This document shows positions 21,392-33,100 of a stretch of DNA of 64,000 bases, piece after piece (position 1 is the stretch's first letter; each line of letters starts with the position of its first letter). Position numbers and translations under genes: made by a program. Below the pieces are notes generated by a model. The model searched no databases and was not told where the DNA came from. It saw only the letters and a list, made by a program, of their open reading frames with translations. The stretch is taken from positions 1-64,000 of the forward strand of contig NW_009799101.1 in assembly GCF_000213175.1 (NCBI RefSeq), given 5' to 3'. The DNA is from Neurospora tetrasperma FGSC 2508 (lineage: Eukaryota; Ascomycota; Sordariomycetes; Sordariales; Sordariaceae).

Positions 21392-22537
21392 TTAGACATC
21401 AGCAGTCGAGCCACCATACGAGTGGATCTGTTTTCACGCATTGTGTTAGCAAGCCTGCTCCTCCAAACACATAGACCATGTTTCCCAAGCAAAGAAATAG
21501 AACTAGTACTCACAGTCTGATCCGAGCACCCAGCCGGCGTCTGATACAAGTACGCACCCGTGTTGATGAAGACCTCCTGCCCCGTGCACACCAACCAAGC
21601 GGCTTCATTCTGCCTCTTGATATCCGCCACTGACCACGTCAGGGTATCACCCTGGAACTTGAACGTGCCGTAGGCGTTCTTCGTTGTGCTGAACCAGGTC
21701 TTGAGCTTCCTCTGTGTCTTATCGGTAGGGTTCTCAACGTTGAGGTAAAGCTGAGCAGGCTTGGTGTTGAACACAAGTTGGCCGTCAATGATGTTGAATT
21801 GGCCCGCGGTGGTGTGGTCTTCAAGGAGGGCGGTCTGGTTGGAGGAAGCAGCCGAAGAGGCGCCACCTTGAAGGTACTTGTGGAAGTTGGGAGCGGCGAC
21901 GGCACGGATCCAATACCAGCCTGATTCCAGGACGGTCGGGTTTGGATTGGAAGGAACAGTTGTGGCGGAGGGGGTGCCAGTGGAAGATTCAAGGGTCGTT
22001 GAGCTGACGGAGGTCGGGACGGTCGGGTTTGGATTGGAAGGAACAGTTGTGGCGGAGGGGGTGCCAGTGGAAGATTCAAGGGTCGTTGAGCTGACGGAGG
22101 TCGGGACGGTCGATTCGGAGGTTTTGACAGTGGTGGCTACAGGAGCGGAGCTCGAAGAGGACGTGGTCGTTGAGCGAATGGAGGTTGGGGCGCTCGAGGA
22201 TTTGAGAGTAGTGGTCACAGGAGCGGCACTAGAAGAGAAAGTGGAAGTGGTGAGTGGGACGGCCTTGACGATCGCGCTTCCAGAGGATGAGCCCTCAGCA
22301 GGCTGGTACGTACGTGGTAGATCCTGGGATGCACTGGGAGTAGTAATCGTTGATCTTGCTGCAAGTGTAGCCGGAGACGCAACTAGTCGCACCGGCCCAG
22401 CCTACGCCGCCGCATTGGGACCAGGCGCCGCCTTCGCCTTGGGCGGTTCCAGTAGGGGCTGGCTTTTGTGTGCTGCGACGGGTGCAACCAGCGGAGGCGA
22501 CAGCCGCGAGAACGGGGATGAATGCTAGCACGCGCAT
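21392..22537 (-). CDS. Secreted CBM1 cellulose-binding protein of unknown catalytic role
   Basis: Exons on the minus strand are 22537-22314, 22228-21514 and 21427-21392 (324 aa), with introns of 85 and 86 nt. The tiny last exon ([11 protein letters not shown]-stop) was chosen because its CTAAC branch site and AACAG acceptor fit and the phase is right. A signal peptide ([17 protein letters not shown]) is followed by a complete fungal CBM1: [15 protein letters not shown], then [19 protein letters not shown] Ser/Thr/Pro linker contains a 29-residue unit repeated twice. The C-terminal domain of ~130 aa begins [19 protein letters not shown] and contains [12 protein letters not shown] and PAGCSDQT. 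I associate it with small CBM1-linked fungal proteins without known catalytic function. No glycosidase motif is visible. Confidence 0.85.
21931..22104. repeat. 87-bp minisatellite in the CBM1 linker, two copies
   Basis: Two successive 87-bp copies (starting 21931 and 22018) encode the same 29-aa Ser/Thr/Pro unit, [19 protein letters not shown] and onward to NPNPT. A third copy starts at 22105 but diverges after about 8 bases. The in-frame length shows linker growth by unequal crossing over or slippage. Confidence 0.95.
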
Positions 22538-23701
22538 TGTGGGTAGAGGTATTGACGAGAGAAGGATTGTCGTTGGGACAAGACTGGTGATTAAAAGCTT
22601 GGTGCTTCGGGCATGTTTATATCTCTACCCTACTTGCCTTGAACTCCCCGACGGCAAGGCCAGGGGGTTGATGGCCCGATGCGTACACTTCATCTTAGTT
22701 CTGGTCATTCTAGAAGGAGTAGCGAGTTCGGGATGTTACGCCGTCTTAGACAAGTAGGGCCAAGCGGGAGGTGGAAACTCGGTTCGCGAAATAAGATCAC
22801 AAGGTGAAACCGGGTAGCGTCGCAATGGCGCGCGATGAAGGACCGTTGGTTCGGAACTGGGCTTCCGGGGTTGCCTCATCTGGACCACAACCTCGGCACT
22901 CCGTCCCGGGCTGGACATAGCTTGTCTTGAAGACTCGGAGCTGGGAAAATCGAGGGATGTAGAATGGGAAGAACAAATATATCTGTAGGTTCGGGTTTGC
23001 AGGATGGCGATCATCGTCGAAGCGTTGCTTCATAAAGTAGTGTTGCATTGACAGATCGGGCTCCCCTTTCCACGCCGCCTTGGTGCCGATGAAACTTTGC
23101 CAACTTCAACTCCCAAAGGCGACATTCAAGATGTGGCCAAACCTTGACCACAATACACATCACGGTATCCCAATGTTGGTATCTCCCCGCAGCAGCGCAG
23201 ACCTCGGTATTAACAACTCTGAGCTCGCATATAAGAGCATCATGTCCTGTGGCGAGCCTGGTAAGCCACTTTGATAGCTGAACCAATCCGCATCCTGACT
23301 TGATCAAGGAATAGCGCGCGAGCGGGGCCTAAACATGTATAGTTGCTTGTGATAGGATGCCAGTCTCCGGTTGGTGAACATGAAGGGTTGGGGTTTTGGG
23401 GCTGAGCGAAACAACAGTTGCGATTGGTAGCGACCAATGGGAGAGTGATGTTGAAAGAGGCCGCCTTGGGCAGATTGGCTGACAGCAAGGCAGAGACAAG
23501 TCGTCCCGTCAGCTTTGATGTGGGTTGGGACAAAGAATTGCCCATAAGCTGACGGATCCCGTCGATCTTCGCTGGTGGCTTATCTTCTTCTTTTGCCATG
23601 CTTCAATTTTGCAACTTTGCAACATTGATGATTGACGCTCATGTCCATCGATTGACTTCGATTGTCCGACTGAAAGCTTGCACGAGAAGCGAACCTTCAG
23701 A
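22538..23701. other. Divergent promoter region, 1.2 kb
   Basis: The region lies between the 5' ends of the CBM1 gene and the Gln-rich gene. A 119-codon ATG frame on the minus strand (23599-23240) has no recognisable domain and is not called. No repeat or RNA gene is seen. Confidence 0.55.
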
Positions 23702-24439
23702 ATGACGGCACAAAACAAGATGCAAAGCCCGAATCCTCGGTCATACTCCCAATCCGACCCCTCTCAGACTCAAGGGGAAGTGCATGAGCTTGAATCCCCT
23801 CCGCCCAGCTACGAGGCAGCAGTCCTCGGCACGGACGACAGAAACCACAACGTGAATGAGCCCACGGGTGAAGTTCACTTCTTGAACCAGCAAGAAAGGC
23901 TCCGAGAGCAACCAGAACAACAGCGACAACAGCGAGAATTGCAACGACAACAGCTCGCACAGCAACTTGAACAACAGCGACAACAGCGGGAACTGCAACA
24001 ACAACAGCTCGAGCAACAACTTGAGCAACAACGACAACAGCGAGAACTGCAACGACAACATCTCGAGCAACAACTTGAACAACAACGACAACAGCGGGAA
24101 CTGCAACGACAACAACTACAGCTGCAGCAACAGCCTTATCCCATCCAAGAGTATTCCTCTTCCAACCATGATTATCAACCAGATGCAAAGCACCCTAACA
24201 CCAGCCAGCAGGACGGCTACGACGTCGAAGCGCAACAGCCAACAGTAGCCAGCAGCTCGGGGATCCATACGACCAGTTCAGGTCAGGTACAGACGGACCC
24301 GAGGGACAGAAGAGGGCATGGGCGTGGAGGATGCCAACATGAGAACGGGAAACAGCGGTCGGGAAAATGTTGCGTGGCCTGCTTTGGTGGGTGTCTGGCG
24401 GGGTGCGCGGCCTGTTGTTATTGTTGTGTTGTGATGTAG
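23702..24439 (+). CDS. Gln-rich repeat protein with PPxY motif and cysteine-rich hydrophobic tail
   Basis: A 245-aa intronless frame; the start is the ATG at 23702, since the frame further upstream has only TTG. Near the N-terminus is ESPPPSYEAA, a PPxY motif of the kind bound by WW domains of Rsp5/NEDD4 ubiquitin ligases. Residues ~68-150 are four units of a 16-residue Gln/Arg/Glu repeat (QLEQQRQQRELQRQQ type), likely a long charged helix. The last ~25 residues (CCVACFGGCLAGCAACCY and on) resemble the CYSTM-type cysteine-rich membrane-associating tail and would be a candidate for palmitoylation. The combination suggests a small tail-anchored membrane adaptor. No named orthologue is recognised. 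Confidence 0.75.
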   Translation: MTAQNKMQSPNPRSYSQSDPSQTQGEVHELESPPPSYEAAVLGTDDRNHNVNEPTGEVHFLNQQERLREQPEQQRQQRELQRQQLAQQLEQQRQQRELQQQQLEQQLEQQRQQRELQRQHLEQQLEQQRQQRELQRQQLQLQQQPYPIQEYSSSNHDYQPDAKHPNTSQQDGYDVEAQQPTVASSSGIHTTSSGQVQTDPRDRRGHGRGGCQHENGKQRSGKCCVACFGGCLAGCAACCYCCVVM

Positions 24440-24679
24440 GGAATGGAAGGAGTGGAGCAAAGTAGGCTGGGCTAGGACAGGAGGAAAAGAGATGGCGTTG
24501 ACATCGGAATGGTGACATCCCCTGGCTAAACGGAAAGTCGACGGGGCGGGGGTGGGCAACGCCGCGCTGGGTCGTGAATGGAGTTGAAAGAAGCGAGAAA
24601 GATGGATATGAAGGGTGTATACTGTGGCAATGATGGTGGAAATGTCAATTGATGAAAGACCGGCCCAGAACCACTCCAT

Positions 24680-26017
24680 CTATGGCCACATCGCCTCGTA
24701 CATAAACATCCAGTCTTCCCAGAACTGTTCGTACTTCCCCATCAACCAACTCCTCCCATCTCCCTCGCCTCCTATCCTCCATGGCCTTGTATATAGTCCC
24801 TCCGCCTGGAGATGCCTCTTGAGGGCAACGTTCATGCTAAACGAACTCGGACTAACACCAAGGAAAAGGTCACTCCGCAACAGGACGATAAAGTCGACCA
24901 CTGCCTGCTGATCCCACGTCAGCTTCTCCAGTGCCGCGAGGTCTTCTTTGTAGTCCCCCAATAGCAGGTCTTTGGTCGTAACTCGCATCCCATGAAGCAC
25001 GGTTGCGTCCCTGAAGAACTTATGCGCCTCCGTTTCGTTGCCTGTGGCTAGGTAGCCGGCTTTCATGTCGTATCCCATCTGCTGACTCCTCGCGAGGTAA
25101 GCCTTGCTCTGGTTCGCATAGTCGGGCCAAAAGTCTAACGCATCGTTTTCCGTGCGGAGGTGATAGGCGACGAATCGACCCGAGTGGGAGTCGGCGTCAA
25201 ACTGGCGTGCATGCTGCCGCATGTGTGCTACGACTTTGTTCCCCAGCGCAAGAATGTCAGGCCGGAACCGCAACAGACCGCCAAAGGTGGAAGCGAACTC
25301 GGGGCCGTCACGGAAGACGGGCCATTCGAACTGGACCCCCCAGGTCAACCGGAAGATACGCGGGTGTTCAGGGCTGGGAGGGTGTGCGAGGTTGAACTCG
25401 GCGGCAGTGGAGCGCAGGTGGTTCGCAAAGGCGGAAGCGAACAAGCCAGTGTGTTTATTGTGATCCCTCCTATCACAGCCTCCTCTTCTCCCTAGATTCT
25501 TGGGTGTGGTCTCTTCGGTCTTGAACGGGGCGGGGGCATTGGGGACGTCGGAGGCAGTATCGTAGATGGTGATTTGCGGGCAAGACGCCTGAAGGCTTTG
25601 GCGGAAGTGCGGTTCGTCGAAGAAGTAGGTGAAGGGCTGGTAGTTCTCGCTTGTGGTGTCGGATAGGTCTTTTTCGGATCGGACGCGGATTCGTGGCATA
25701 ACGAGACCGGTTGCGCCGGCATCAATCGCATAGCGTAGGCAAGTCAGCATGTAGTTACGGATATTGCCAATGCCGCCGGAGTTGTTGTCGCAAACGAAGA
25801 CCAGGCCGGGGGTCCAGCTGGTCTCGCTGCAGACTCTCTCGAGCGGCCAGTCAACGAAGGGGGCATCGGGAAGGGAGAGATCGAGATGGCGTTGGAGAAC
25901 GGGACCCCGTGTTATGTTGATGTTTAGCTGGGGAAGTCGACACAGCCAGACGGTGACGAGACTAGTGATGGCCATGAGGGCGAGGACGCCGCGTGAACGT
26001 GCCATGCTGAGGACCAT
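24680..26017 (-). CDS. Putative type II membrane glycosyltransferase, O-fucosyltransferase-like
   Basis: A 445-aa intronless frame starting at ATG 26017 (a second Met is six codons in). Residues ~9-27 form one hydrophobic anchor (GVLALMAITSLVTVWLC), followed by a lumenal domain. This is the type II topology of Golgi enzymes. The core begins FVCDNNSGGIGNIRNYMLTC, a glycine-rich stretch typical of the fungal branch of the O-fucosyltransferase (GT65/68-like) fold, and later has RFVAYHLRTEND and a C-terminal DFIVLLRSDLFLGVSPSSFS, the acceptor-side strand/helix seen in this fold. Donor sugar and target are not determined. The gene is divergent from RRB1. Confidence 0.72.
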   Translation of the reverse strand: MVLSMARSRGVLALMAITSLVTVWLCRLPQLNINITRGPVLQRHLDLSLPDAPFVDWPLERVCSETSWTPGLVFVCDNNSGGIGNIRNYMLTCLRYAIDAGATGLVMPRIRVRSEKDLSDTTSENYQPFTYFFDEPHFRQSLQASCPQITIYDTASDVPNAPAPFKTEETTPKNLGRRGGCDRRDHNKHTGLFASAFANHLRSTAAEFNLAHPPSPEHPRIFRLTWGVQFEWPVFRDGPEFASTFGGLLRFRPDILALGNKVVAHMRQHARQFDADSHSGRFVAYHLRTENDALDFWPDYANQSKAYLARSQQMGYDMKAGYLATGNETEAHKFFRDATVLHGMRVTTKDLLLGDYKEDLAALEKLTWDQQAVVDFIVLLRSDLFLGVSPSSFSMNVALKRHLQAEGLYTRPWRIGGEGDGRSWLMGKYEQFWEDWMFMYEAMWP

Positions 26018-26887
26018 GTTGGGGTGCTATGGTTCGACGACTGGCCCTAGAATGACTGACATTGGCAAAACGGGACTGTCGAGCTGTTGTTGGAACGGGG
26101 TCGATCACGACTGGACCGTTGTGCGCGTCGGTACGCCGGAGTACACTACCTCAGGTGGCCGGCAAGTGGACTCGGGCAAGCCGAAGATCATTTTCGGACA
26201 TGACGGAGGCGCAGCTCCGCTTGTACTGTGTATCATGTTGGGACTCGTAATCAGGCGATGCCCTTACTCGTAAGCTGTATCGCATCTCGGATTGACTGAG
26301 AACGAAAAAGAAAGTCGGGATTTTGCTTTCCGGTTAGGATTCAGCGTCAGGCATCAAGTGGGATCGATTTGTTGGACGAAAAAGTTTCATCTTTCGTGGG
26401 ATGGCAGACTTCCAGTTTACACACGTGTACTGGTAGTTGACTTCAGTTCCGTCGTTCAGTTCAAATGAGTAGAGGTAACAACTGAAGCGAAGTGCGGTTG
26501 CTGAGCCACATCCCCTGCAGTGCCAGGAGTGCGTGCCCGGTGCAGGTAAGCCACAAACGGCCTGGACTGGAGCAGTGGACAGGACCTAGCCACTCACGCG
26601 GGGTAGCTGTGGAGATTTGGAAGCTTGGCAAACCGGCTTGTCCCACAGCTCCACTAAAAAGTTCAAAAATTTGGAAGCGGAATTTGAGGGACCGAGTTCG
26701 GTTCAGTTCAGTTGACATTGGATTGGGAAGTCCCCCCTCCCGTCGTGTCTGATACTGTAGCGGCTGCCGAGTTCCATCTGTCAACAACGAATACTTACGC
26801 AACAGTGCTGTCTGCCTCTTGCCGTAGCCAATTCTGCAAACAACCCTTCATCATACATTTTAACCGACATCACACACACTACACAAA
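26018..26887. other. Divergent promoter region
   Basis: This is 870 bp between the glycosyltransferase (minus) and RRB1 (plus) start codons. No supported open frame is seen. A 113-codon minus-strand frame and an 86-codon plus-strand frame overlap each other and lack motifs. Confidence 0.6.
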
Positions 26888-28423
26888 ATGTCCAAGAGAG
26901 CCGCCGAAGACGAGAGCCTCGCTGCTCCCCTCAAGGGCGGCGACCGCCCCGAGGCCATGGATGTTGATAAGGACCACGACATGGGCGAGTTCGAGGATGA
27001 CTTTGAGGACGAGTTCGAGAGTGAAGACGAGATCATCGAGGCCGGTGTTGATGGCCGCCCAGATGCCGAGAGAGAGGCTGAGGAGGGTACGACCACCAAC
27101 GGTTATCCTCTCGTGACTACATTGTACTGACCCTAGTCGCAACAAACAGGCGCCATGGACGTCGATGGCGGCCCCGAGACCTTCATGGTTGGCCGTCAAC
27201 AGCTCGAGGCCGGCCAGACCCTCACTCCCGATACCACGACATACAAGATGCTTCACAGCTTGAGCACTCCCTGGCCCTGCCTTTCCTTCGACATCATCCG
27301 CGACGGCCTCGGCGAGAACCGCAATGTCTACCCTGCCACCATGTACACCGTCGCCGGTACCCAGGCCGATGGCGCCCAGGCCAACGACAACTCCCTTCTC
27401 GTCATGAAGTTCAGTGGCCTCAGCAAGATGCAGGGCGAGGATGGCGAGGACTCGGACGACGAGGACTCGGATGATGAGGACACCGACCCCATTCTCGAGC
27501 ACAAGAGCATCCCCCTCAACACCACTACCAACAGGATACGCTCCCACCAGTCTCCTGCCCAGGACCCCTCGAGGCCCCCCACCACCCTAACTGCCACCAT
27601 GACCGAGTCCTCCCAGGTGCTCATCCACGACATCACCCCCCATCTCGCCTCCTTCGATACCCCCGGCATGATTGTCACTCCCCAACAGAACAAGCCCGTC
27701 TGCACCATCCGCGCCCACAAGACAGAGGGTTACGGTGTAGACTGGTCGCCTCTCCACCCCGCCGGCAAGCTGCTTACCGGTGACAACGACGGTCTGATCT
27801 ATGTCACCACTCGCACTGATGGCGGCGGTTTCGTCACTGACACTCGTCCCTTCCGCGGCCACACCGGCAGTGTCGAGGAGATCCAGTGGAGTCCTTCCGA
27901 GGCCAACGTCTTCGCCTCTGCCTCCAGCGATGGTACCGTCCGTGTCTGGGATGTCCGCAGCAAGAGCCGCTCGCCCGCTCTCACCATGAAGATCAGCAAC
28001 TACGACGTCAACGTCATGTCATGGTGCCGCCAGACCAGCCACCTGCTTGCTACCGGTGCCGACGATGGTGAGTGGGCTGTTTGGGATCTCCGTCAATGGA
28101 GCAGCAACTCTTCGGCCAAGCCCGCGCCTCTGGCAAACTTCAACTTCCACCATGAGCAAATCACCAGCATCGAGTGGCACCCTACAGACGACAGTATCGT
28201 GGCCGTTGCTGCTGGTGACAACACCGTCACTCTCTGGGATCTGGCTGTCGAGCTGGATGATGAGGAGAGCAGAGATACCGCCGGTGTCTCGGACGTCCCT
28301 CCCCAGCTCCTGTTCGTCCACTACCAGAACATGGTCAAGGAGCTCCACTGGCACCCTCAAATACCCGGCGCCCTTGTCGCCACCGGCGAGCAGTTCAGCG
28401 TCTTCCGTACCATCAGCGTATAA
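26888..28423 (+). CDS. rrb1: Ribosome assembly protein RRB1 (GRWD1-type WD40)
   Basis: Exons are 26888-27086 and 27150-28423 (490 aa), with a 63-nt intron (GTACGA..CAG). The product is a nuclear WD40 protein that acts as chaperone of ribosomal protein L3 (uL3) in 60S assembly. Seen in the sequence: an acidic N-terminus (EFEDDFEDEFESEDEI), the histone-binding/CAF1C-like segment with TPWPCLSFDII, an acidic loop (EDSDDEDSDDEDTDP), and WD repeats with HKTEGYGVDWSP, GHTGSVEEIQWSP, ASSDGTVRVWDVRS, GADDGEWAVWDLRQW, EQITSIEWHP and AAGDNTVTLWDLAVE. The end HWHPQIPGALVATG is characteristic of the Rrb1/GRWD1 group. Length and domain order match the family. Base composition is the most codon-biased in the window, as expected for a well-expressed housekeeping gene. 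Confidence 0.95.
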
Positions 28424-30196
28424 ACAACAGCAGAATAGGATATCAAGTTTGGGAAACAATATAAAGGTGTTCAGGATCGGAATCGGTTGGCTTGTGCGGG
28501 AGGTCTAGACCAACAATGTATCAAAAGTTACTTGTCCATCTGCTTATCGAGATACCCATTGACCAGCAACCAAGTTGCCAACTCCACGGAACTTGACAAC
28601 TCCGCGGATTCCACACATCTTCCGTGCTCTACTGTGTTGCACCAGCCGACCACAAAGTTTTACCACCATTGACGCCCCTATCCGTCGTATCCGATGGTTG
28701 CCATCAACACCAAAGTTAGGTTGATATCGGAACCGGCCTAAATCTCCGGTGATGAGCAAGCCTCCAGTCGACTCCACCTCCTATGACGTGTGTCTTACGC
28801 ATTACCACAGACCGGGTACAGCAACTGTCGGACATGCCATCTCGACACAGAATGCTTAGGAGGAGGTTTGCGACAGTGACGACCGCGCGGGCATCACGTC
28901 TATTGCCTCAGATACTCGTCATTGGGGGGGCGTCTACCGACAGCTCCACGTCTTCTGCGCGAATGTTCATCTGCATACATCAAAGAATATGGCCTGGAGA
29001 GTGGAGGCGCGCTACGCCGTTTTTGGCTGCCCTGTCTTGTTACTGTAATCTCTCAATCTTTCTGCTATTGCCGTTAGCTGACCGATCTTGGTTATGTATG
29101 TTGCAGACCTGGCAGCTTTTACAGGCGTTATCCGGGCTTTGGACGGGAACAACGGATTACAGCCATCTCAAGTCCTGTCTATAGCTAAGACTATCCTTGC
29201 AGCAAGGGAAGGAGGAAAGCAAGACAAAAAAAAAAAAAAAAAAAAAAAAAACGTCAAACGGATGAAACGCTCCGGTCAGATCGTGTGTGTGTGTGTGCTG
29301 GGAGGTCAATCGATATCACCATCTCACAAGTACGCCATGCCCGCGCCCCATGTTTAGGTCAGAGTTTTCTCCCATGGTCATGACTCAAACTAATCTCTAC
29401 TGGAAGGTATCTTGGTAAGATGGTCCTTCATTTTACTGTTTGCATCAGGTACTGCCGGGGTTTGTTTCACTGCGGAAAGCGGGTGAAGTTGAGGCAGGGA
29501 TCCAATGAATATAACCCAAGTGTCGTCTCGTCGCTCAATGTCTCGACTCACTATCGATCACGACATAAAATGGGAGTGTTCTGTGGCCTAGTACGGGAGA
29601 TGATGGGCTATGCCTGACTGTCCAAGTGACTGATATCGACTCCTTTGAGCGGGCTGTCTGGTCCCTTTGGATTTCAGATGAAGAGCGCGGAGGGGACGGT
29701 GCAGTCTCCGGCCCCAGTGCCATCAAAAACGCGGGATGCGAGATGCGAGTCCAGACCAGTCTGTGCTTGCACTCCCGCCTAGTCGCCCGAGCACGCCGGC
29801 ATGTTTACTGGACAGCGTGGATCCAATCACCCAAGGCGAAACATACAAGACAGGCTTCAACATGATATATCCTTGCCTCTCTTGAGCTTGGCCTCAAGCT
29901 ATCGAACCGTCTGGTAGCCAGTGTAAGGACCTGGACGCTTCCTCCCGGAGTGTGTGCCGTTGGGAAACAGGTCGGCGCAGGAAACAGCTGGTGTCACTGG
30001 AGTGCAATGCTTGTTCACGGATGCAGGTTGTTGCAGCTACCTTGCCTAGGTACCGCGTCTCCTCAATTCCATCTCATAAGACTATGGTCATATCTTTCAC
30101 CCGTCTCCCTCATCCACCTCCTCACATCATATCACACAGTCTCGGAAGAGTCTCGCAATCTGTGCAAATCCGCCAAACTTGGCGAAACCAAAGACT
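28424..30196. other. Intergenic, 1.8 kb, with A26 tract
   Basis: Between RRB1 and the histidine kinase I find no gene. Overlapping frames of 60-133 codons lack motifs. A run of 26 A lies at 29226-29251, with a (TG)n stretch (GTGTGTGTGTG) shortly after at 29283. The promoter and leader of the kinase occupy the right end. Confidence 0.55.
29226..29251. repeat. Poly(A) tract, 26 nt
   Basis: Twenty-six uninterrupted A on the plus strand, flanked by AAGAC and CGTCAAACGG. No retroelement coding sequence precedes it, and no obvious flanking duplication is present. Confidence 0.95.
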
Positions 30197-33100
30197 ATGC
30201 GGAATGTATCTGAAAGAGCTCGGGAGTGGCAGACCTTCAGGTACGTACCAGTTCTGAGACTCTCCAGTCTTTCTCCGCCATAGCGTCCCCCAAGCTGTGT
30301 ACCACCCGTACCCAGGGGATCAGACGCATCATTGCGGTCGGACCAGTCATTCTGCCCAGCCTCCCTGGCGTGCCCTTAACCTCCCCGGCCTTGATATTGT
30401 GATGTTCAGTTGCTGACATTCTCTACAGATTCCTGTCGACAGTTCGGGATAGCCGTGCCGTGCCCGACCCGGCCCACACATCCCCGAACAAGAGCCGCCG
30501 GGCATCATCCGACACCGTTCTAACGGCACTTGCCCAGCTCGGTGTCGTTCAACTTTCGGCGCGACGAGGGGTCCTGTCTCTCTTTGATCACGATGTGCAA
30601 CACATTGCTGCTGAAGCAACACCAACACTGCCGCTTCGACCTTACGCCCGTGATGAAATCACCCCTCTCCTTTTACGCGGGCGCGACATCTCCAGAAGCG
30701 AGGTTATTTGTGACAATGTCGTCCGTGAACAGAGACGGCATCCCGAGGACCTCATCGTCTTCGTGATACCCGACCTTCTGGCTGACCCGCGGTTTCATCA
30801 CATCCCATCTCTCCTTGAGCAGGAAATCTATCCTCGGTTCTACGCAGGCGTCCCCATCTGCTCGCCTTCTGGTGTCGTCATAGGCTTGTTCTCGGTTTTT
30901 GACACAAGCCCGCGGCAAAAGCTCGACGAGTTTGATATCGACTTTATGAAGGACCTTTCTCGGACAATCTCACGCCAATTGGAGTCCTACAGGAAGCAAG
31001 CGGTATTACTCCAGACCGAGCGTATCCTGAGAGGGGTGGTAAGCTATTCAGAGGGAAGGGACGACATTTCCGACCTATCGGAGTATCATGCAGAAAGAGA
31101 CACCGTTGACCCGTGCCGGCGGGATACACGAGACACATATCTATTTGATCGCCATTGCGTATCTTACTTCTCACAGAGCAACGCCTCAATAGATCCGCCA
31201 ACGCATATCACAGTATCTGAAGATGCCATAGATGGAACGCTGAGCAGCAGCGAGTATGAGGCTGAACATCTCAGAAAGCTTTCCCTTCCCGACCACAGAT
31301 CATTGGACTCGCGGTTGAAGGCGGGTGACACTCACAGCAGTGATAAACCAATGCCACCAGACACGCCAACCCAGGGAACGCTAGGTGCCGACGTTCGGCT
31401 GTCTGAGATCCAGAAGAGTTTCGCAAAGGCATCAAACATCATCCGACAATCTATGGATGCAGCCGGAGTAATCTTTCTGGATGCCAACACGAGCCCTTTC
31501 CATTGCTGGCAGAACGGTGATGCAAACACTACGTCCGATGTACATCATGGGGCAGCAAGCATCTCCTCCAAGAAAGTCAATGGCGTTGCGAATTCTGAAA
31601 TCGACATGGAAGTTAAACCGCACAAACGGCCCTGTGACATTCTTGGTTTCTCTGTGACACCAACGGGGACGCCCGACGGGATAACGATAGATCCCACGGG
31701 TCCCTTACGGCACCCCGGGCCTCACCGCAGCTGGCGGGTTCTCTCAGAGAGCTTCCTTCGCAAGCTCCTGCGACGTTATCCACGTGGGACTATCTGGGAA
31801 TTTGACGCCGCAGGCAACTTCATCAGTGCATCGGAAGCCGTACCAATGCCGTCTCCGCCCTCATCGACAAGCCCCTCATGTCCCTACTCTGACTCGGAAA
31901 TCGACACCGCCGCCAAAAGACAACGACGTGGCCGGGCACGGAGAAAGAATGGCACATTAATGCGAAAGCCACGGAAGAGTGAGTGTGACACCATCCACGC
32001 GGCATTCCCCGAGGCTCGAGCAGTATCCTTCTTTCCCCTGTGGGGAACCCAGATGCAGCGCTGGTTCGCCGCCGGGCTGTCATGGACCAGAGAGTCATTG
32101 CGCACCCTCGCGCCGCAGGATGAACTTGGCCTGTTCAACGCGTTTGGCAAGAATGTCATGGCCGAGGTGGCCCGTATCGACGCGACGCTTGCCAACCAGG
32201 CCAAGTCAGACATGCTTGGATCCATTTCGCACGAGATGCTGTCGCCATTGCACGGCATTCTTGGCGCTGCGGAGCTTCTGCTTGATACCGACCTCAGCAC
32301 TTCCCAGATGGAGCTCATCTGCCTTGTAGAGGCTTCGGTCAGGACACTGCTGGACACTGTCGACCATCTCCTAGACCATTCCAAAATCAACAGTTTAGTG
32401 GAGAACACCAAACTCTCCAATGCCCGACGAGGTTCCTTCCAGTCGGACGACCTAGAGCACAGTGAAGGCCCTGATCTCAGTGGCCCACCAGAAACATCCA
32501 GGATGCGATTGCGATCTGGCAGCCTAGCACCCAAACCCTGGCCATGGGAGCAACCGACCTTGACCCGCTTCTACGACGTAGACCTCGCCGTCATGCTGGA
32601 AGAAGTCGTCGAGTCCCTCTATGCGGGCTATTCCTTCCAGCGATGGTGCAACCAACGTGGCGCCGATCCAGGTGATGACCACGTCGCTATCCATCTGGAC
32701 ATCGACCCTACCGTCAATTGGTCTTACTACGCCCAACCCGGAGCATTGCGCCGCATCCTCATGAACTTATTCGGTAACGCACTAAAGTTCACTCACAAAG
32801 GATTCATCAATCTCTCTCTGACCTCTCAACCTATCCCATCCGAACCACGCCCTTCTTTCGCCTCCACAGACCTTGACGACGAAGCAGAAGACCCAGGCAT
32901 CGAAACGGACAACAAGCACTCCTCTTCCCACCCCAAATTCAAGACCGGGTGGAATGACCAAAACCGCTCAAACGTAGTCCTCACCGTTTCGGACACAGGC
33001 AAGGGAATCACCCAACGCTTTCTCCGTGAAAAGGCCTTTTCTCCCTTTCAAAAGGAAGACAGTCTCACCCCTGGCCCTGGCCTTGGCCTTTCTATCGTGA

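Noticed and set aside
23240-23599. 119-codon minus-strand ATG frame
   Set aside because: No conserved feature; lies in a divergent promoter. Cannot be excluded but is not supported.
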